The notes below the pieces were generated by a model, which saw nothing but the letters and a program-made list of their open reading frames with translations, was not told where the DNA came from and did no database searches. From contig NZ_JAAFKG010000070.1 of assembly GCF_013299185.1 (NCBI RefSeq), positions 1-38,172 of the forward strand: 38,172 nucleotides of DNA, in the 5' to 3' direction. Position numbers and translations under genes: made by a program. The DNA is from Microcoleus sp. bin48.metabat.b7b8b9.023 (GTDB lineage: Bacteria > Cyanobacteriota > Cyanobacteriia > Cyanobacteriales > Microcoleaceae). Of the stretch, positions 7,493 to 16,560 are shown in pieces (the stretch's first letter is position 1; every line of letters begins with the position of its first letter).

Positions 7493-7534
7493 GGCGATCG
7501 CTATTACTGTGAGTTCTGAGTTTTGGGCGATCGC
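7493..7534. repeat. third copy of the HIP1-bounded GTGAGT motif
   Basis: GGCGATCGCTATTACTGTGA followed by GTTCTGAGTTTTGGGCGATCGC closely matches 6199-6237. It is bounded at both ends by HIP1 octamers. Confidence 0.5.
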
Positions 7535-7601
7535 TCAAACCCAGTAAATTTATCCTAGTTTGATTATTTATTAGCATTCTAATCACTATCTTGCTCTATT
7601 C

Positions 7602-7757
7602 GTGTATATCATACCACAGCAAGGTTTTAATGTCAAAGATGCGAGGGTATCCTTTAACTCCAAGGGTGAACCCATCTATTTAATAGCTAGCAGCGATGGC
7701 GGCACGAATATTCAAGGACTTTTGCAGGCGAAGGCAATACTTGAAAGTAATCAGTAA
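7602..7757 (+). pseudogene. 51-codon orphan ORF, possibly a C-terminal remnant
   Basis: The frame is open from GTG 7602 (and further upstream to a TAG at about 7570) to TAA 7755-7757. It encodes VSFNSKGEPIYLIASSDGGT and NIQGLLQAKAILESNQ. The text looks protein-like but lacks a proper start or Shine-Dalgarno and is not a family I recognise. The rest of the 600-bp gap before the ABC exporter holds HIP1 sites and another short open stretch (about 7762-7923), and no convincing gene. Confidence 0.25.
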
Positions 7758-7955
7758 AGATTGCTGGTGATGGAGCAATTTATGGAACGAGGGGCGATGT
7801 TCCGCTACTACTCCTTGCCGATCGCGCTGCCATCTTTCCTGGACACAGTTTGACACACCTGCTATTTTTCAAAGCCAAGATTTGGAAGTTTTGCGCTTTC
7901 AATCCTGTTTTTCTATTATATTAAATAGGTGAGCAATTTTGTATGAAAAAAAGTA

Positions 7956-9707
7956 ATGCAACGATTTAATTTAACTATACTCAAACAGTTCTGGGCGATC
8001 GCAAAATCATACTGGTCAAGTGACGAAAAATGGCGGGCGCGCGGCTTATTGCTATTAGTCATCCTGTTGTCCTTTGGCTACACAGGACTGAGTGTGCTAC
8101 TCAACAACAAGCGAGGTGAGCTAATCTCGGCGTTATCGGCTCACGATGAAGCTAGATTTTGGCAAACAATTCTAATTTTTGCCGGAACATTAGTTATTTA
8201 TGCACCACTTTATGCAGGCTACGATTATTTGCGCGATCGCCTGGGCTTGGAGTGGCGGCGATGGCTGACTAACTATTTTGTCGATCGCTATTTCCAGAAT
8301 CGCGCATTTTACAATCTCAATCATGCCGATGCTGACATTGACAATCCCGATCAGCGGATTGCTGAAGATGTCAAAAGTTTTACCCAGGAATCGTTAAAAC
8401 TACTGCTAGTGGTAGTTGATTCTTTGTTAGCCGTAGCGGCATTTAGTGGCGTGCTCTGGGGCATTTCTAAGCCGTTAATCTTGTTTTTGGTGCTCTACGC
8501 GCTGGTTGGCACCTTGGCGACGGTTGGGGTATTTGGGAAGCCTTTAATGCGACTCAATTTTGGGCAGCTTAAAAAAGAAGCCGATTTCCGGTTTAGTTTA
8601 GTGCGGGTGCGGGAAAATGCGGAGGCGATCGCCTTTTATCAGGGAGAAGACTGCGAGTCAGCTCAAATTAAAGGCAGATTTGTCGAAGCTTTTGATAATT
8701 TCAAGCGCTTAATTTTTTGGGAGTTGAATCTCAATATCTTGACTAACGCCTATGAATTTATTCCGTTCATTTTGCCTGCAATTGTAGTCGCTCCCGGTAT
8801 TTTTGCGGGTGATTTAGAAGTTGGTAAAGTTACCGAGGCGCAAGGAGCTTTCATTCGAGTCTTTTTCTCGCTGAATCTAATTGTGGCGCGCTTTCAGTCC
8901 CTTGCTACTTTTGGCGCGGGTGTCGAGCGTTTATACACCTTTTTAGAGTGTTTGGAAACTCACCATTTAACTTCTAACGAGGTTGACGGCGTTGAGAAAA
9001 CAAGTATCAAAACTGAAATTGCCGATCGACTGGCGATCGAAAATATGACCCTCCAAACACCTAACCGTCAACGGACGTTAGTCGAGGATCTATCGGTGAA
9101 ACTCTCTGCTGGCGAGGGTTTGCTGGTGAGAGGGCCTAGCGGTTGCGGGAAGAGTTCTCTGCTAAGGGCGATCGTTGGATTGTGGGATGCAGGGACTGGT
9201 AAAATTTTGCGGCCTACCCTTGATAAAATGTTGTTTTTGTCGCAGCGGCCTTACATGATTTTAGGGACGCTACGGGATCAAATGCTGTATCCAAATATGG
9301 ATGGGTCAGTCGAAGATTCGCAGTTGAGACAAATTTTGATCCAGGTAAATTTACCCAACTTAGAGCAAAGTTATGGAGGATTCAATACTGAACAAAACTG
9401 GGCGCAGGTTCTATCTTTGGGAGAACAACAGCGCCTAATTTTCGCACGTCTGTTGCTGAATAAACCTAGTTATGCAATTTTAGATGAGGCTACTAGCGCC
9501 CTCGATTCTAGTAATGAAAAACATTTATACGAACAGTTACAAGCCTCTGGCATGACATTTTTGAGCATTGGACATCGAGAAAGTTTGAGTAACTATCATC
9601 AGACTGTTTTGGATTTGACGGCCGATCGCACTTGGTCACTAAAATCATCTGAACCTCTACCTGTTTTCATTGCTGATAATTTGGTTATTGAAGATATCAA
9701 GATATAA
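7956..9707 (+). CDS. ABC transporter, fused permease and ATPase (SbmA/YddA type)
   Basis: Inner-membrane exporter half-transporter of 583 residues. The N-terminal half (about 1-330) is the ABC_membrane_2/SbmA-BacA-like transmembrane domain, with EWRRWLTNYFVDRYFQNRAF and IDNPDQRIAEDV, hallmarks of the YddA/ABCD group. The C-terminal ATPase has Walker A GPSGCGKS (393-400), signature LSLGEQQ (486-492) and Walker B YAILDE (506-511). Members are thought to move peptides, cobalamin or fatty acyl compounds as homodimers; the substrate here is unknown. The ATG at 7956 gives the usual MQRFNLTILKQFW start. A stronger Shine-Dalgarno (AGGTGAG, 7927-7933) instead precedes an 8-codon frame at 7943-7969 that overlaps this start. 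The gene appears monocistronic, followed by a strong hairpin. Confidence 0.9.
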   Translation: MQRFNLTILKQFWAIAKSYWSSDEKWRARGLLLLVILLSFGYTGLSVLLNNKRGELISALSAHDEARFWQTILIFAGTLVIYAPLYAGYDYLRDRLGLEWRRWLTNYFVDRYFQNRAFYNLNHADADIDNPDQRIAEDVKSFTQESLKLLLVVVDSLLAVAAFSGVLWGISKPLILFLVLYALVGTLATVGVFGKPLMRLNFGQLKKEADFRFSLVRVRENAEAIAFYQGEDCESAQIKGRFVEAFDNFKRLIFWELNLNILTNAYEFIPFILPAIVVAPGIFAGDLEVGKVTEAQGAFIRVFFSLNLIVARFQSLATFGAGVERLYTFLECLETHHLTSNEVDGVEKTSIKTEIADRLAIENMTLQTPNRQRTLVEDLSVKLSAGEGLLVRGPSGCGKSSLLRAIVGLWDAGTGKILRPTLDKMLFLSQRPYMILGTLRDQMLYPNMDGSVEDSQLRQILIQVNLPNLEQSYGGFNTEQNWAQVLSLGEQQRLIFARLLLNKPSYAILDEATSALDSSNEKHLYEQLQASGMTFLSIGHRESLSNYHQTVLDLTADRTWSLKSSEPLPVFIADNLVIEDIKI

Positions 9708-9716
9708 ATGGAAGAG

Positions 9717-9768
9717 ACGGCAGTGCCGTGTCCCTACCCGATTAATTGTAGGGACACGGCACTGCCGT
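9717..9768. repeat. 21-bp-arm hairpin repeat after the ABC exporter
   Basis: The arms 9717-9737 and 9748-9768 are exact complements (beginning ACGGCAGTGCCGTGT and ending with the reverse), around a 10-nt loop. It starts 10 bp after the transporter stop. It could end transcription in both directions although it lacks a U-tract, but it looks more like an interspersed palindromic repeat. Confidence 0.6.
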
Positions 9769-9929
9769 GTCCTCATTCTTGATTGCTCTATTCCTATTGA
9801 TAGAGATTTAACTTAAAAAATAGAACTTAAATATCTGTCTATTGATTGATTCATTTACTGGTGATTACGAGTGTAGTTAGAGTGAGTATATAAAAAATAA
9901 ATTTAACAGGATAAAATCAGAAAAAACTT

Positions 9930-10033
9930 ATATCAAATTCCTCCGCATCAAAAACATTCATCTCTCTCCTCTCTTCCTCTGCGCCCTCTGCGCTCTCTGC
10001 GGTTAAAAAATCCGATCCAACCAAAATAGATAT
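9930..10033. repeat. 104-bp MITE-like element, copy A of a two-copy family
   Basis: The element runs from ATATC to GATAT and contains a CTCTGCGCCCTCTGCGCTCT core followed by CTGCGGTTAAA. The copy at 34939-35043 has the same layout and length. Here the internal inverted repeat (GCATC...GATCC) is more decayed. It fills most of the 400-bp gap before the dnaJ-like gene; the rest is AT-rich with no gene. Confidence 0.55.
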
Positions 10034-10109
10034 CACAAAATAACATGACTTTTTCTAGCAAATCATGTAACTTCCCAACTAAAGATATACCAAATTTAAA
10101 AGGTCAAAA

Positions 10110-11069
10110 ATGCCAACTGCAACAGATTTCAAGGACTATTACACCATCCTAGGAGTCAGCAAAACAGCAACTCCCGAAGAAATCAAACGCGCTTACCGCA
10201 AACTTGCTCGTAAATACCATCCCGATCTAAATCCTGGAGATAAAGACGCAGAGGCAAAATTCAAAGATCTCAATGAAGCAAATGAGGTGCTTTCCGATCC
10301 AGAGAAACGGCCGAAATACGATCGCTTTGGCGAACATTGGAACCATCCTGGTTACAGTGAAGCGCCACCATCCAGAGGTACTAATCCTGGGAATGTTGAC
10401 TTCGATCAATACGGCGATTTTAACTCATTCATTAACGATTTATTAGGTCGATCGCAAAACCGATCGCAAAGTAGAACCAACGCCACCAGCGGCTTCGATG
10501 ATTATGGTAGCGGATTTCGATCGCAAGCGCCGGCACCGGATAGCGAAGCTGCGATCGCCCTGACATTTTCCGAAGCGTTTCACGGTGTCCAAAAACGCCT
10601 GCAATTCGACGATGAAACCATCGACGTTCGCATTCCCCCAGGTGCAAAACCAGGTAGTCGCATTCGCCTCAAGGGTAAAGGCCGCGCGAGTCCCTTTTCT
10701 CAGCAGCGTGGCGATTTATATCTCACCATCGAGATATTACCCCATCCCTTCTTCCGATTTGAGGGAAATGACCTCGTTTGTGACGTGCCAATTCGCCCAG
10801 ATGAAGCGGTTTTAGGGGCGGAAATTAGCGTCCCCACACCGGATGGTAGCGTGACGATGAAGGTGCCTAAAGGAGTGCGATCGGGACAATCCCTCAGACT
10901 GCGCGGCAAGGGCTGGACATTGCAGAAAGGGGGACGCGGTGATTTACTCGCCAAACTCGCGATTGTCACGCCAAAAGACTTAAGTGCGATCGAGCAAGAA
11001 TGCTACGAAAAAATCCAGGCCAATACCAGCTTTAACCCCCGCGCCCAGTTAGAGGAGATTAAATTATGA
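10110..11069 (+). CDS. DnaJ/CbpA-type co-chaperone (J domain protein)
   Basis: A 319-residue Hsp40 that would stimulate a DnaK ATPase and deliver substrates. The J domain is at about 8-71 with the essential HPD at 37-39. A Gly/Ser-rich linker follows (about 72-135), then the two beta-rich C-terminal substrate domains (about 140-305, with VRIPPGAKPGSRIRLKGKG and VKVPKGVRSGQSLRLRGKG-like repeats). There is no cysteine zinc-finger, so it is CbpA-like (type II) rather than DnaJ proper. Its TGA overlaps the ATG of a CbpM-like gene, which is the classic cbpA-cbpM arrangement. Chaperone targets are not visible. Confidence 0.92.
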   Translation: MPTATDFKDYYTILGVSKTATPEEIKRAYRKLARKYHPDLNPGDKDAEAKFKDLNEANEVLSDPEKRPKYDRFGEHWNHPGYSEAPPSRGTNPGNVDFDQYGDFNSFINDLLGRSQNRSQSRTNATSGFDDYGSGFRSQAPAPDSEAAIALTFSEAFHGVQKRLQFDDETIDVRIPPGAKPGSRIRLKGKGRASPFSQQRGDLYLTIEILPHPFFRFEGNDLVCDVPIRPDEAVLGAEISVPTPDGSVTMKVPKGVRSGQSLRLRGKGWTLQKGGRGDLLAKLAIVTPKDLSAIEQECYEKIQANTSFNPRAQLEEIKL

Positions 11070-11377
11070 GCTTCAGCCTTTCAACAATCGTGGTTTCAGT
11101 CGAAGGCGAGCCACTCTACACCTTTGAATATGCCGCATTTGTGACGGAAACTTCGATCGCAATTGTACAAGTTTATGTCGAGTTAGGTGTCATTGAGGCG
11201 ATCGGCTCAATGCTACATCGCCGCGAAATTGCTCGAATTGCTCAGATTCAGCGGTTGCGTCAAGACTTGGGATTGAACTTAGCTGGCGCTGCAATGGTGC
11301 TCGATATGGCATCCGAAATTGCTCGATTGCGGGCACAACTTAAGGCGCATCAGTCTCATCGATCGACAGTTAATTAA
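11066..11377 (+). CDS. CbpM-like chaperone modulator
   Basis: A 103-residue protein that starts on an ATGA overlap with the stop of the upstream J-domain gene. CbpM proteins bind the J domain of CbpA and block its action on DnaK. The sequence shows the MerR-like helical layout: FVTETSIAIVQVYVELGVIE, then a RIAQIQRLRQDLGLNLAGAA stretch and a short C-terminal coiled coil (EIARLRAQL). This is the MerR_2 / CbpM pattern, but the N-terminus is divergent. Co-translation suggests tight stoichiometry with the upstream protein. Confidence 0.75.
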   Translation: MSFSLSTIVVSVEGEPLYTFEYAAFVTETSIAIVQVYVELGVIEAIGSMLHRREIARIAQIQRLRQDLGLNLAGAAMVLDMASEIARLRAQLKAHQSHRSTVN

Positions 11378-11417
11378 CAGCGTTATATCAATTTTATAGG
11401 TCGTTGCATAGAATTCC

Positions 11418-11730
11418 GATCCCCCCTAACCCCCCTTAAAAAGGGGGGGACAAGATTCTTCTCAAAGCGGAGGGCGGGCACGGGAGCACCGCCCCTACAA
11501 AGAGGGGACAAGATTCTTCTCAAAGCCGAGGGCGGGCACGGGGGTACCGCCCCTACAAAGAGGGGACAAGATTCTTCTCAAAGCCGAGGGCGGGCACGGG
11601 GGTACCGCCCCTACAAATAGGGGACAATATTCTTCTCAAAGCCGAGGGCGGACACGGGGGTACCGCCCCTACAAATAGGGGACAATATTCTTCTCAAAGT
11701 CCCCCTTCTTAAGGGGGATTTAGGGGGATC
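11418..11730. repeat. GATCCCCC palindromic element with an internal 58-bp tandem array
   Basis: The outer parts (GATCCCCCCTAACCCCCC and its counterpart GGGGGATTTAGGGGGATC) match the core of the MITEs at 2830 and 15056. Between them a 58-bp unit is repeated head to tail: starts at 11446, 11504, 11562, 11620 and a partial fifth at 11678 (to 11699). Units differ by only a few bases. The flanks of the 411-bp gap (11378-11417 and 11731-11830) show no gene. Confidence 0.8.
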
Positions 11731-11830
11731 TCCGGGGAATTAACAGTATTAAGTTAACCGTATTTATTTGTAATTGCACTTTTAATTTTTGATTTTCAAA
11801 CGCCGATCGGTTTCCATTTTGGATAAAATC

Positions 11831-13837
11831 ATGACTCAATCTTTGCAAAATCCAGTCGATCGCGATCGCAATATCCCATCTACTTCTGCCCCGAACAATA
11901 GCACGATCGCAATTAAAAAACTGTACAAATATTATGGCAAAACCATCGCACTTAAGGGCATTGATCTAGATGTAAATCGGGGAGAATTATTCGGGCTAAT
12001 CGGCCCCGATGGTGCTGGCAAAACTACTGTTTTTAATATTCTCGGTGGGGTGATGGAAGCCACGGCTGGGGAAGCGCAAATCCTCAAATTACCTGCCAGA
12101 GATGCCCGCAACTATACGGGATATCTTACCCAACAATTCTCTCTTTATCCTGACCTCAGTGTTGAGGAAAATATTAATTATAGCGCTGGATTGCGGTTAG
12201 TACCAGAAAATCAGCTAGAAATGCGACGCAGTAAGTATCTGAAATTGATGCAATTGGATAAGTTTTGCGATCGCCTTGCCGGTCGTCTTTCTGGTGGTAT
12301 GAAACAGAAATTAGCCCTCTGTTGTGCGCTGATTGCTGAGCCCCAAGTCTTGTTGCTAGATGAACCAACTACGGGAGTTGATACCATAGCCCGTCGCGAG
12401 TTTTGGGATATTTTGGCGGGATTAACGGCCCAGGAAATCACCGTTGTTGTCGCTACTCCCGATTTAGATGAGGCAGAAAGGTGCGATCGCGTGGCTTTGA
12501 TTTACGATGGGCAGATTCAACAAATTGGTACTCCAGCAGCACTTAAAGCCGCTCTGGGGCTGCAACGGTTGGTGATTCGGACACCGGAGTTAGTCAAAAC
12601 TGAACAAGCTTTATTGCCCTTAGTCAATCAAGCACAGATTGCTGATGTCGCGACCTATGGCGATCGCATTGAAGTCCTAGTCAAAGATGTCACACAAGGC
12701 GAAATCCTGGTGCGCGATCGATTAACTCACGAGTCAAAAACCAGCGATGACAAGATTGATATTCAGTCGGAAAAACCAACCCTGGAAAACGTATTTACAA
12801 CCCTACTACGGAAAAAAGGAGGAGTTCCCGAATTTGTGCCATTTCCGCGATCGCAAACCGTAGCTTCAAAACCAAACAGGAAACAAGAAATAACCCAAAA
12901 TCCTGCCATCGCCATCTGTGCTAGCAATCTCAACCGAATTTTTGGTGCTTTTCATGCAGTGGTAAACCTCAACTTAGACCTTCATTATGGTGAAGTTTAT
13001 GGACTATTAGGCGCAAATGGCGCGGGCAAAACTACCACGATTAAAATGCTGTGCGGACTATTACCAATCAGTTCGGGAAAAATCTCGATCGCTGGAGAAA
13101 CAGGCAATCTGCGAAGTGCTCAACTGCGACAAAAAATTGGCTACATGAGTCAAAAGTTCACCCTTTATAATGACCTGACAATTCTCGAAAACCTACAGTT
13201 TTACAGTGGAGTCTATGGCATTCCCCCCAAACAGCGACAGGAAAAAATTCGCTGGGTACTCTCAATTTGTGGCTTAGAAAAACAAGAACATTTACTAACT
13301 AAGCAATTACCTGGTGGATGGAAACAACGAGTCGCCTTTGGTGCATCAGTCATGCACGAACCAGAGATTTTATTTCTCGATGAACCTACCTCCGGCGTTG
13401 ATGTATTAGCACGCAAACAATTCTGGCAATTAATTAACGACTTTGCTCGTAATGGCACTGCAATTCTTGTCACTACCCACTATATGAATGAAGCAGAACA
13501 ATGTAATCGGATGTGTTTTATGGTAGCAGGGCGGAAAGTAGCAGAAGGTTCGGCAAGTGAGATTAAATCAGCACAACCGGGTCAATTATTTGAATTGCGT
13601 GTCGGGAAATTGCAAGAAAGTTACGATCGCCTGCGAGAACACCTCGAACCTTGGCGCGTCTCCATTTTTGGCGATCGGCTGCACATCGTCTTAGACGATC
13701 CTCAGCAAGAATTACCCCAAGTAGAAGCACTTTTAAAACAGGCTAATTTACCACTAATTGAAACCGAACCGATCGCATTTTCCCTAGAAGATGCCTTTAT
13801 TGGAGAAGTACAACGGGCAGGAGGCGCACCACCATGA
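11831..13837 (+). CDS. ABC transporter subunit with two ATPase domains (YbhF-like)
   Basis: Cytoplasmic energising subunit of a multidrug or drug-like efflux pump, 668 residues from the ATG at 11831. Domain 1 has Walker A GPDGAGKT, signature LSGGMKQK and Walker B VLLLDEP. Domain 2 has GANGAGKT, signature variant LPGGWKQR and ILFLDEP. Two nucleotide-binding domains in one chain followed by two ABC-2 permeases and a HlyD adaptor is the ybhGFSR layout. An in-frame ATG at 11789 would add 14 unconserved residues; neither start has a strong Shine-Dalgarno. The stop overlaps the next ATG (ATGA), so it is translationally coupled to permease 1. The LPGGW signature departs from LSGGQ and could weaken that site. 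Confidence 0.93.
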   Translation: MTQSLQNPVDRDRNIPSTSAPNNSTIAIKKLYKYYGKTIALKGIDLDVNRGELFGLIGPDGAGKTTVFNILGGVMEATAGEAQILKLPARDARNYTGYLTQQFSLYPDLSVEENINYSAGLRLVPENQLEMRRSKYLKLMQLDKFCDRLAGRLSGGMKQKLALCCALIAEPQVLLLDEPTTGVDTIARREFWDILAGLTAQEITVVVATPDLDEAERCDRVALIYDGQIQQIGTPAALKAALGLQRLVIRTPELVKTEQALLPLVNQAQIADVATYGDRIEVLVKDVTQGEILVRDRLTHESKTSDDKIDIQSEKPTLENVFTTLLRKKGGVPEFVPFPRSQTVASKPNRKQEITQNPAIAICASNLNRIFGAFHAVVNLNLDLHYGEVYGLLGANGAGKTTTIKMLCGLLPISSGKISIAGETGNLRSAQLRQKIGYMSQKFTLYNDLTILENLQFYSGVYGIPPKQRQEKIRWVLSICGLEKQEHLLTKQLPGGWKQRVAFGASVMHEPEILFLDEPTSGVDVLARKQFWQLINDFARNGTAILVTTHYMNEAEQCNRMCFMVAGRKVAEGSASEIKSAQPGQLFELRVGKLQESYDRLREHLEPWRVSIFGDRLHIVLDDPQQELPQVEALLKQANLPLIETEPIAFSLEDAFIGEVQRAGGAPP

Positions 13838-14946
13838 CCATCCGAAGAATTCGCAATCAAGTTTTCAAAGAATTGCAAGAGTTTCAGCGCGATCGCTTAG
13901 GCGTTGCGCTAGCATTTATCCTACCAGTAATTGCCTTACTAATTATTGGCTACGCCATTCGTTTAGAAGCAAAAAATATCTCTCTAGTAGTGCGCGATTT
14001 AGATCGAACTACCCTCAGTCGCAGCTACATTGAACGACTTTATGCCACTAATTTATTTGTTCCGGCGAAGTGGGAAGGAATGCGGTTTCCGGATGCGATC
14101 GATCGCGATACTGCTCAAGTACAAATTACCATTCCTCCTGGTTTTGCCGCAGATGCAGCAGCCGGAAGAACCGGAAAAGTGCAGGTAGTAATTGATGGTA
14201 GCGATACCATCAATGCCCGTGTTAGCGATCTAGCTGTCAAAGGAACAACTTTAGCTGTTGTACAAGAGCAATTAGGACAATTATCTCAGACATTGGGAGT
14301 TGTGGCTCAAGTACGTTTGTGGTTCAATCCGGGACGGCAGGAATCTCTGTTTATTGTACCTGGCAGTTATGGAGTAATTCTGGCAATCTTCCCGCCGTTA
14401 TTAATTGCGATCGCCCTTGTGCGCGAAAAAGAACAGGGTACAATTCTGCAACTTTATGCTTCTAGTCTCAGCGCCTTTGAACTGCTAATTGGCAAATCCT
14501 TAGCCTATATCGCTGTGGGTTTAGGAGAAGCAATTATCTTGTTTGTTGTCGGTTTCGGCTTATTTGGAGTGCGGTTTATTGGCGATCCAACACCATTGAT
14601 AATTGGTACGCCTGTGTTTATGTTAGCTGGGGTGCAGTTGGGTTTGATTATCGGCATTTTTACCACAACTCAAAGTGCGGCAGTGCAGGCGATCGGCACA
14701 ATTAAAGTATTAACTGGCTTTCTGTTAGCAGGGTTTCTTTTTCCTCTGAATAGCGTGCCGTTTCCCTTTTCAATTGCATCCTATCTGGTACCAGTGCGGT
14801 ACTACATCGAACTATGTCGAGATGTTTTTGTGCGGGGTTCCGGTTGGTTTGGTACTTGGGAATTGATTCTCGCTATGCTCATTTTGAGTATGGCGGAATT
14901 TGCACTTGCTTGGTGGGGAATGCGTCGAATGCAATTGTCAGATTAA
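13834..14946 (+). CDS. ABC-2 type permease, first (YbhS-like)
   Basis: Inner-membrane subunit, 370 residues, translationally coupled to the ATPase gene by an ATGA overlap. It has one N-terminal membrane helix (about 22-42), a large periplasmic domain (about 50-170) and about five C-terminal helices (VILAIFPPLLIAIALVREKE, and so on). ALVREKEQGTILQLYASSLS is the typical ABC-2 motif after the second helix. Together with the second permease at 15337 it should form the heterodimeric channel of the efflux pump. The C-terminus is complete. Confidence 0.92.
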   Translation: MTIRRIRNQVFKELQEFQRDRLGVALAFILPVIALLIIGYAIRLEAKNISLVVRDLDRTTLSRSYIERLYATNLFVPAKWEGMRFPDAIDRDTAQVQITIPPGFAADAAAGRTGKVQVVIDGSDTINARVSDLAVKGTTLAVVQEQLGQLSQTLGVVAQVRLWFNPGRQESLFIVPGSYGVILAIFPPLLIAIALVREKEQGTILQLYASSLSAFELLIGKSLAYIAVGLGEAIILFVVGFGLFGVRFIGDPTPLIIGTPVFMLAGVQLGLIIGIFTTTQSAAVQAIGTIKVLTGFLLAGFLFPLNSVPFPFSIASYLVPVRYYIELCRDVFVRGSGWFGTWELILAMLILSMAEFALAWWGMRRMQLSD

Positions 14947-15055
14947 TTGTTGATTATGTGGTATAGAACTTACGAAAAAACTCGGTTTCTTCCAAAAATA
15001 GTCAATTTTTTCGATACATATTCACCCAGGATTTCGGCGGGGTTTATGCTGAGCC

Positions 15056-15251
15056 ATAGGTGTCAAATTAAGGCTGAAGCCTTTGAGAAATATGGGTTTT
15101 ATGCCAAGTCTAGATCCCCCTAAATCCCCCTTAAGAAGGGGGACTTTGACCGGACTCTTGTCCCCCCCTTCTTAAGGGGGGCTAGGGGGGATCTAAGCTT
15201 AACAGTCAAACACTATTCTGTGACTGGGTTTGAGATTAGGTTGACACTAAT
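15056..15251. mobile_element. MITE copy, opposite orientation to 2830-3024
   Basis: Read in reverse complement, the 196 bp align end to end with the element at 2830-3024, including the terminal GTGTCAA / TTGACAC repeats, the CTCAAACCCAGTCACAGA stretch near one end and the GATCCCCC core. The terminal repeats are diverged (ATAGGTGTCAAATTAA against ATTAGTGTCAACCTAA) and no target duplication is left, so this is an older insertion. It occupies half of the 390-bp gap between the two permease genes. Confidence 0.75.
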
Positions 15252-15336
15252 GATCCCGATCGTAGTCGAAGGGCTCAACCACCAGTGGTTTTGATTCCCG
15301 TAAGTAATTCCTATAGTAATAACTTGAGAATAAACA

Positions 15337-16461
15337 ATGTTAAATAGTCGTCTCTTTGCTCTGTTAATTAAAGAATCCACCGAACTATTGCGAAATCGGC
15401 AACTGGTAATTTTCCTAACCATCGCACCAATTGTTTCTATGGTAATTTTCGGCTATGTCTTAAACTCCAATGTCACCCATCTACGGCTAGGCATTCTAGA
15501 CCAAAATCAGGTGGCCATCAGTCGGCAATTAGTCGATGCTTTCACGGTAAATCAGGTATTTATTGCCAGTCGCCATACCAACAACCAGCAGGATTTGACT
15601 CGACAGATCGAACACGGACAAGTCGATGCTGGCTTGATGATTCCCGCTAGTTTTAGTCGCGATTTGTTGGAAACTGGCAAGTCAGAAGTTGCGGTCATAA
15701 TTGATGGCATTAATGCCTATAGTTCTGGCATTGCCAAGGGTTATATTGCCCAAATTGCCACTCAATTTAACCTCAATTTAGTAGAACAATATCAACCGCT
15801 ATCAACAGGATTGAAGGCTCCGGTTCAGTCGGAAATCACTTTCCGCTACAATCCCGGTACTTTGGATAGTTGGTTCTTTGTACCTGGAGTCATTGGTGCG
15901 ATCGTTACTCTGAGTGCAATTCTCGCCGCCGCCGTAGAAGCAGTGCGAGAAAAAGATCAGGGAACATTAGAGCAATTACTGATGACACCCGTGGCTTCTA
16001 CGGCAATTCTGATTTCTAAAATTGTTCCCATTTCTGGTTTACTCACCATAACTTTGCTGATGTGTTTTGCTGCTGCATTTTTGGTGTTTCAACTACCATT
16101 GCGAGGTAATTTATTTTTGTTGTTGATTTTCTCGATTCTCTACATTCAAATTGGGGTTGCTATTGGGTTAGCTATTTCGACATTTTCTGAAAACAAATTA
16201 CAAACGATTCTAATTGGCATCTTTTTAAACATCCCGATTATTTTATTGGGCGGTGCTGTTACGGCGGTGAATAGTATGCCTTTGCTGTTTCGTTGGATTG
16301 CGAAAATTAATCCTCTTTATCATTATCTGGTCATTTTGCGGGGGATTCTGCTTAAGGGGACTGGGTTAGAGGTTTGGTGGTTGCACGCGATCGCGATGAT
16401 TTTGTTTGCCATAGCAACTCTGCTTGTAAGTGCAAATCGTTATCGAAAACAACTTAGTTAG
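15337..16461 (+). CDS. ABC-2 type permease, second (YbhR-like)
   Basis: Inner-membrane subunit of 374 residues with the same topology as the first permease: an N-terminal helix (FLTIAPIVSMVIFGYVLNS, about 29-48), an extracytoplasmic domain, then five or six helices. AVREKDQGTLEQLLMTPV is the ABC-2 signature. It should pair with the permease at 13834. The gap to that gene is unusually long for an operon because of the MITE; a promoter of its own is therefore possible. The stop codon abuts a run of GGAAGAA heptamers. Confidence 0.92.
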   Translation: MLNSRLFALLIKESTELLRNRQLVIFLTIAPIVSMVIFGYVLNSNVTHLRLGILDQNQVAISRQLVDAFTVNQVFIASRHTNNQQDLTRQIEHGQVDAGLMIPASFSRDLLETGKSEVAVIIDGINAYSSGIAKGYIAQIATQFNLNLVEQYQPLSTGLKAPVQSEITFRYNPGTLDSWFFVPGVIGAIVTLSAILAAAVEAVREKDQGTLEQLLMTPVASTAILISKIVPISGLLTITLLMCFAAAFLVFQLPLRGNLFLLLIFSILYIQIGVAIGLAISTFSENKLQTILIGIFLNIPIILLGGAVTAVNSMPLLFRWIAKINPLYHYLVILRGILLKGTGLEVWWLHAIAMILFAIATLLVSANRYRKQLS

Positions 16462-16520
16462 GAAGTAGGAAGAAGGAAGAAGGAAGAAGGAAGAAGGAAG
16501 AAGGAAGAAGGAAGAAGGAA
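16461..16520. repeat. GGAAGAA heptamer tandem array
   Basis: Eight consecutive 7-bp units (first one GGAAGTA) plus a partial ninth, beginning at the last base of the permease stop codon. It belongs to the short tandemly repeated repetitive sequences of cyanobacteria. Confidence 0.9.
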
Positions 16521-16560
16521 CTTTTTCTAATCTATACAAGTTACTAATTCTCTGTGCCCG

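Noticed and set aside
11446..11699. Regular 58-bp repeats resembling a CRISPR array
   Set aside because: The units are contiguous with no unique spacers, and no cas genes are nearby.
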